DNA of 13,704 nucleotides from an uncultured Dialister sp. (GTDB lineage: Bacteria > Bacillota > Negativicutes > Veillonellales > Dialisteraceae). The translations under genes were made by a program, and so were the position numbers. Shown piece after piece: positions 12,820 through 13,704 of the stretch (positions within the stretch are counted from its first letter, which is position 1; every line of letters begins with the position of its first letter). The DNA lies in the NCBI GenBank assembly GCA_900543165.1, contig UQQQ01000052.1, positions 1 through 13,704 of the forward strand. Direction: 5' to 3'. The notes below the pieces were generated by a model. That model ran no database searches. It was not told where the DNA came from and worked only from the letters and a program-made list of their open reading frames with translations.

Positions 12820-13704
12820 ATGGAAGAACGCAAACTTGCCCGCTGGCTTGCCCGCTACGACGGACCGCCGCTGACTCTTATGGAAGTGTGCGGGACGCAT
12901 ACCTCCGCGCTGTACCGTTCGGGCATCCGGCAGATGCTCCCGCCGCAGATCACCTTCCTCTCGGGGCCGGGCTGTCCGGTGTGCGTGACACCGACATCCT
13001 ACATTGATAAGCTCGTCCGCTATGCGCTTACCCCGGGGTATCAGGTGATGGCTTTCGGTGATCTCCTCGCCGTCCCGGGCAGCCGGATGTCACTCTCCGG
13101 TGCGCGCGACAGGGGCGGGCGCGTTGATTTCTTCTATAATCCGGAAGATGTACTTGCCAAGGCGGCCGCCGATCGCGAGACGACCTTCATCCTCGCCGCC
13201 GTTGGTTTTGAGACGACGGCACCTGTCTGGGCGGATCTCATCCGCCTGGTCTATGAGGAGCACATTCCGAATGTCCGTTTCCTGACGGCGCTCAAAACGA
13301 TGCCGGGGGCGATGTCACTGATTTCGAGGGAAAGCCACATCGATGGTTTCCTCTGCCCCGGCCATGTCGCCGTCATCACGGGAAGCCGTCCCTTCAGAAA
13401 GCTCGCAGAAGAAACAGGAGAGACCATGGTGATCGGCGGTTTCTCGCCTGTGGGCCTTCTGCGTGCGCTGACGCGTCTCGTGCTTGCGGCTTCGCAGAAA
13501 AAGAAGGGACTTTGGAATGAGTACCCGAGTGTCGTGACGGAGGAGGGAAATCCGAAGGCGCTGTCTCTTCTTGTGGACGTTTTCACCCGGGGGGATGCCG
13601 TGTGGCGAGGCCTTGGGACGATCGCAGGCTCCGGGCTTTATCTTCGGGAGAAATACCGCGCGCTCGATGCGGGCAGCTGGGGACTCTCAGAAGACAGGAT
13701 GGCC
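12820..13704 (+). CDS. hypD: Hydrogenase maturation scaffold HypD (partial, C-terminus beyond window)
   Basis: The first 295 codons of HypD are visible and open to the window edge; the family is usually about 350-380 residues, so some 60-80 are missing. HypD is the [4Fe-4S] protein that, with HypC, holds the iron while the CN and CO ligands are added. Motifs: MEVCGTHT (Cys24), SGPGCPVCVTP (Cys52, Cys55), GFETTAP (129-135), and CPGHVAVITG (about 179-188). The C-terminal cluster cysteines lie outside. AAAGGAG, 6-8 bases before the ATG, supports the start. hypE would be expected next. Confidence 0.95.
   Translation, partial: MEERKLARWLARYDGPPLTLMEVCGTHTSALYRSGIRQMLPPQITFLSGPGCPVCVTPTSYIDKLVRYALTPGYQVMAFGDLLAVPGSRMSLSGARDRGGRVDFFYNPEDVLAKAAADRETTFILAAVGFETTAPVWADLIRLVYEEHIPNVRFLTALKTMPGAMSLISRESHIDGFLCPGHVAVITGSRPFRKLAEETGETMVIGGFSPVGLLRALTRLVLAASQKKKGLWNEYPSVVTEEGNPKALSLLVDVFTRGDAVWRGLGTIAGSGLYLREKYRALDAGSWGLSEDRMA

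Overview
The window carries most of one operon for a membrane-bound, energy-converting group 4 [NiFe] hydrogenase of the Ech type, followed by its maturation genes. All genes lie on the + strand: echA, echB, echC, echD, echE, echF, hypA, hypB, hypF, hypC and hypD. hypD runs off the right edge, and hypE is not in the window. A 23-residue tail of an unrelated upstream protein occupies bases 1-72. The strong AGGAGG-type ribosome binding sites, the fairly high GC of the genes and the presence of Ech suggest an anaerobic fermentative Firmicute. A member of the Negativicutes (Veillonellaceae/Selenomonadaceae type) is my best guess, but no taxonomic marker is present and this is inference.

Layout: 73-518 is the leader, with a period-7 repeat array, an AT-rich promoter zone and a small palindrome. 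519-3288 holds the two membrane subunits (EchA NuoL-like, EchB NuoH-like). 3647-6025 holds the small subunit (EchC), the NuoC-like subunit (EchD) and the Ni-Fe large subunit (EchE). 6345-8051 holds a greatly enlarged EchF. 8044-13704 holds the Ni-insertion pair HypA/HypB and the cyanide-ligand and Fe-scaffold proteins HypF, HypC and HypD. The complex should couple electron transfer between reduced ferredoxin and H+/H2 to ion movement across the membrane. The hyp genes supply the Ni-Fe(CN)2CO centre of EchE.

Two things stand out. First, EchF is 568 residues instead of roughly 120-180, with five tandem 2[4Fe-4S] modules (ten predicted clusters). The last two modules are a 354-bp tandem duplication containing 239 bp of perfect identity. 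Second, every gene junction that is not an overlap is filled with mosaic, hairpin-rich repetitive DNA. These stretches are built from degenerate 7-bp arrays (GGGTTCA-, GGTGACT- and GGGATTA-like in one orientation; TGAACCC-, AGTCACT- and CCTAATC-like in the other) plus shuffled cassettes. They add about 2.9 kb of non-coding DNA to a 13.7-kb operon. They typically begin G-rich at the upstream stop codon and end C-rich just before the next ribosome binding site, so their ends can pair. By contrast, three junctions (echA/echB, echD/echE, echF/hypA) overlap by exactly 8 bp with the form ATGNNTGA. No tRNA, rRNA, CRISPR array or transposase gene was seen.
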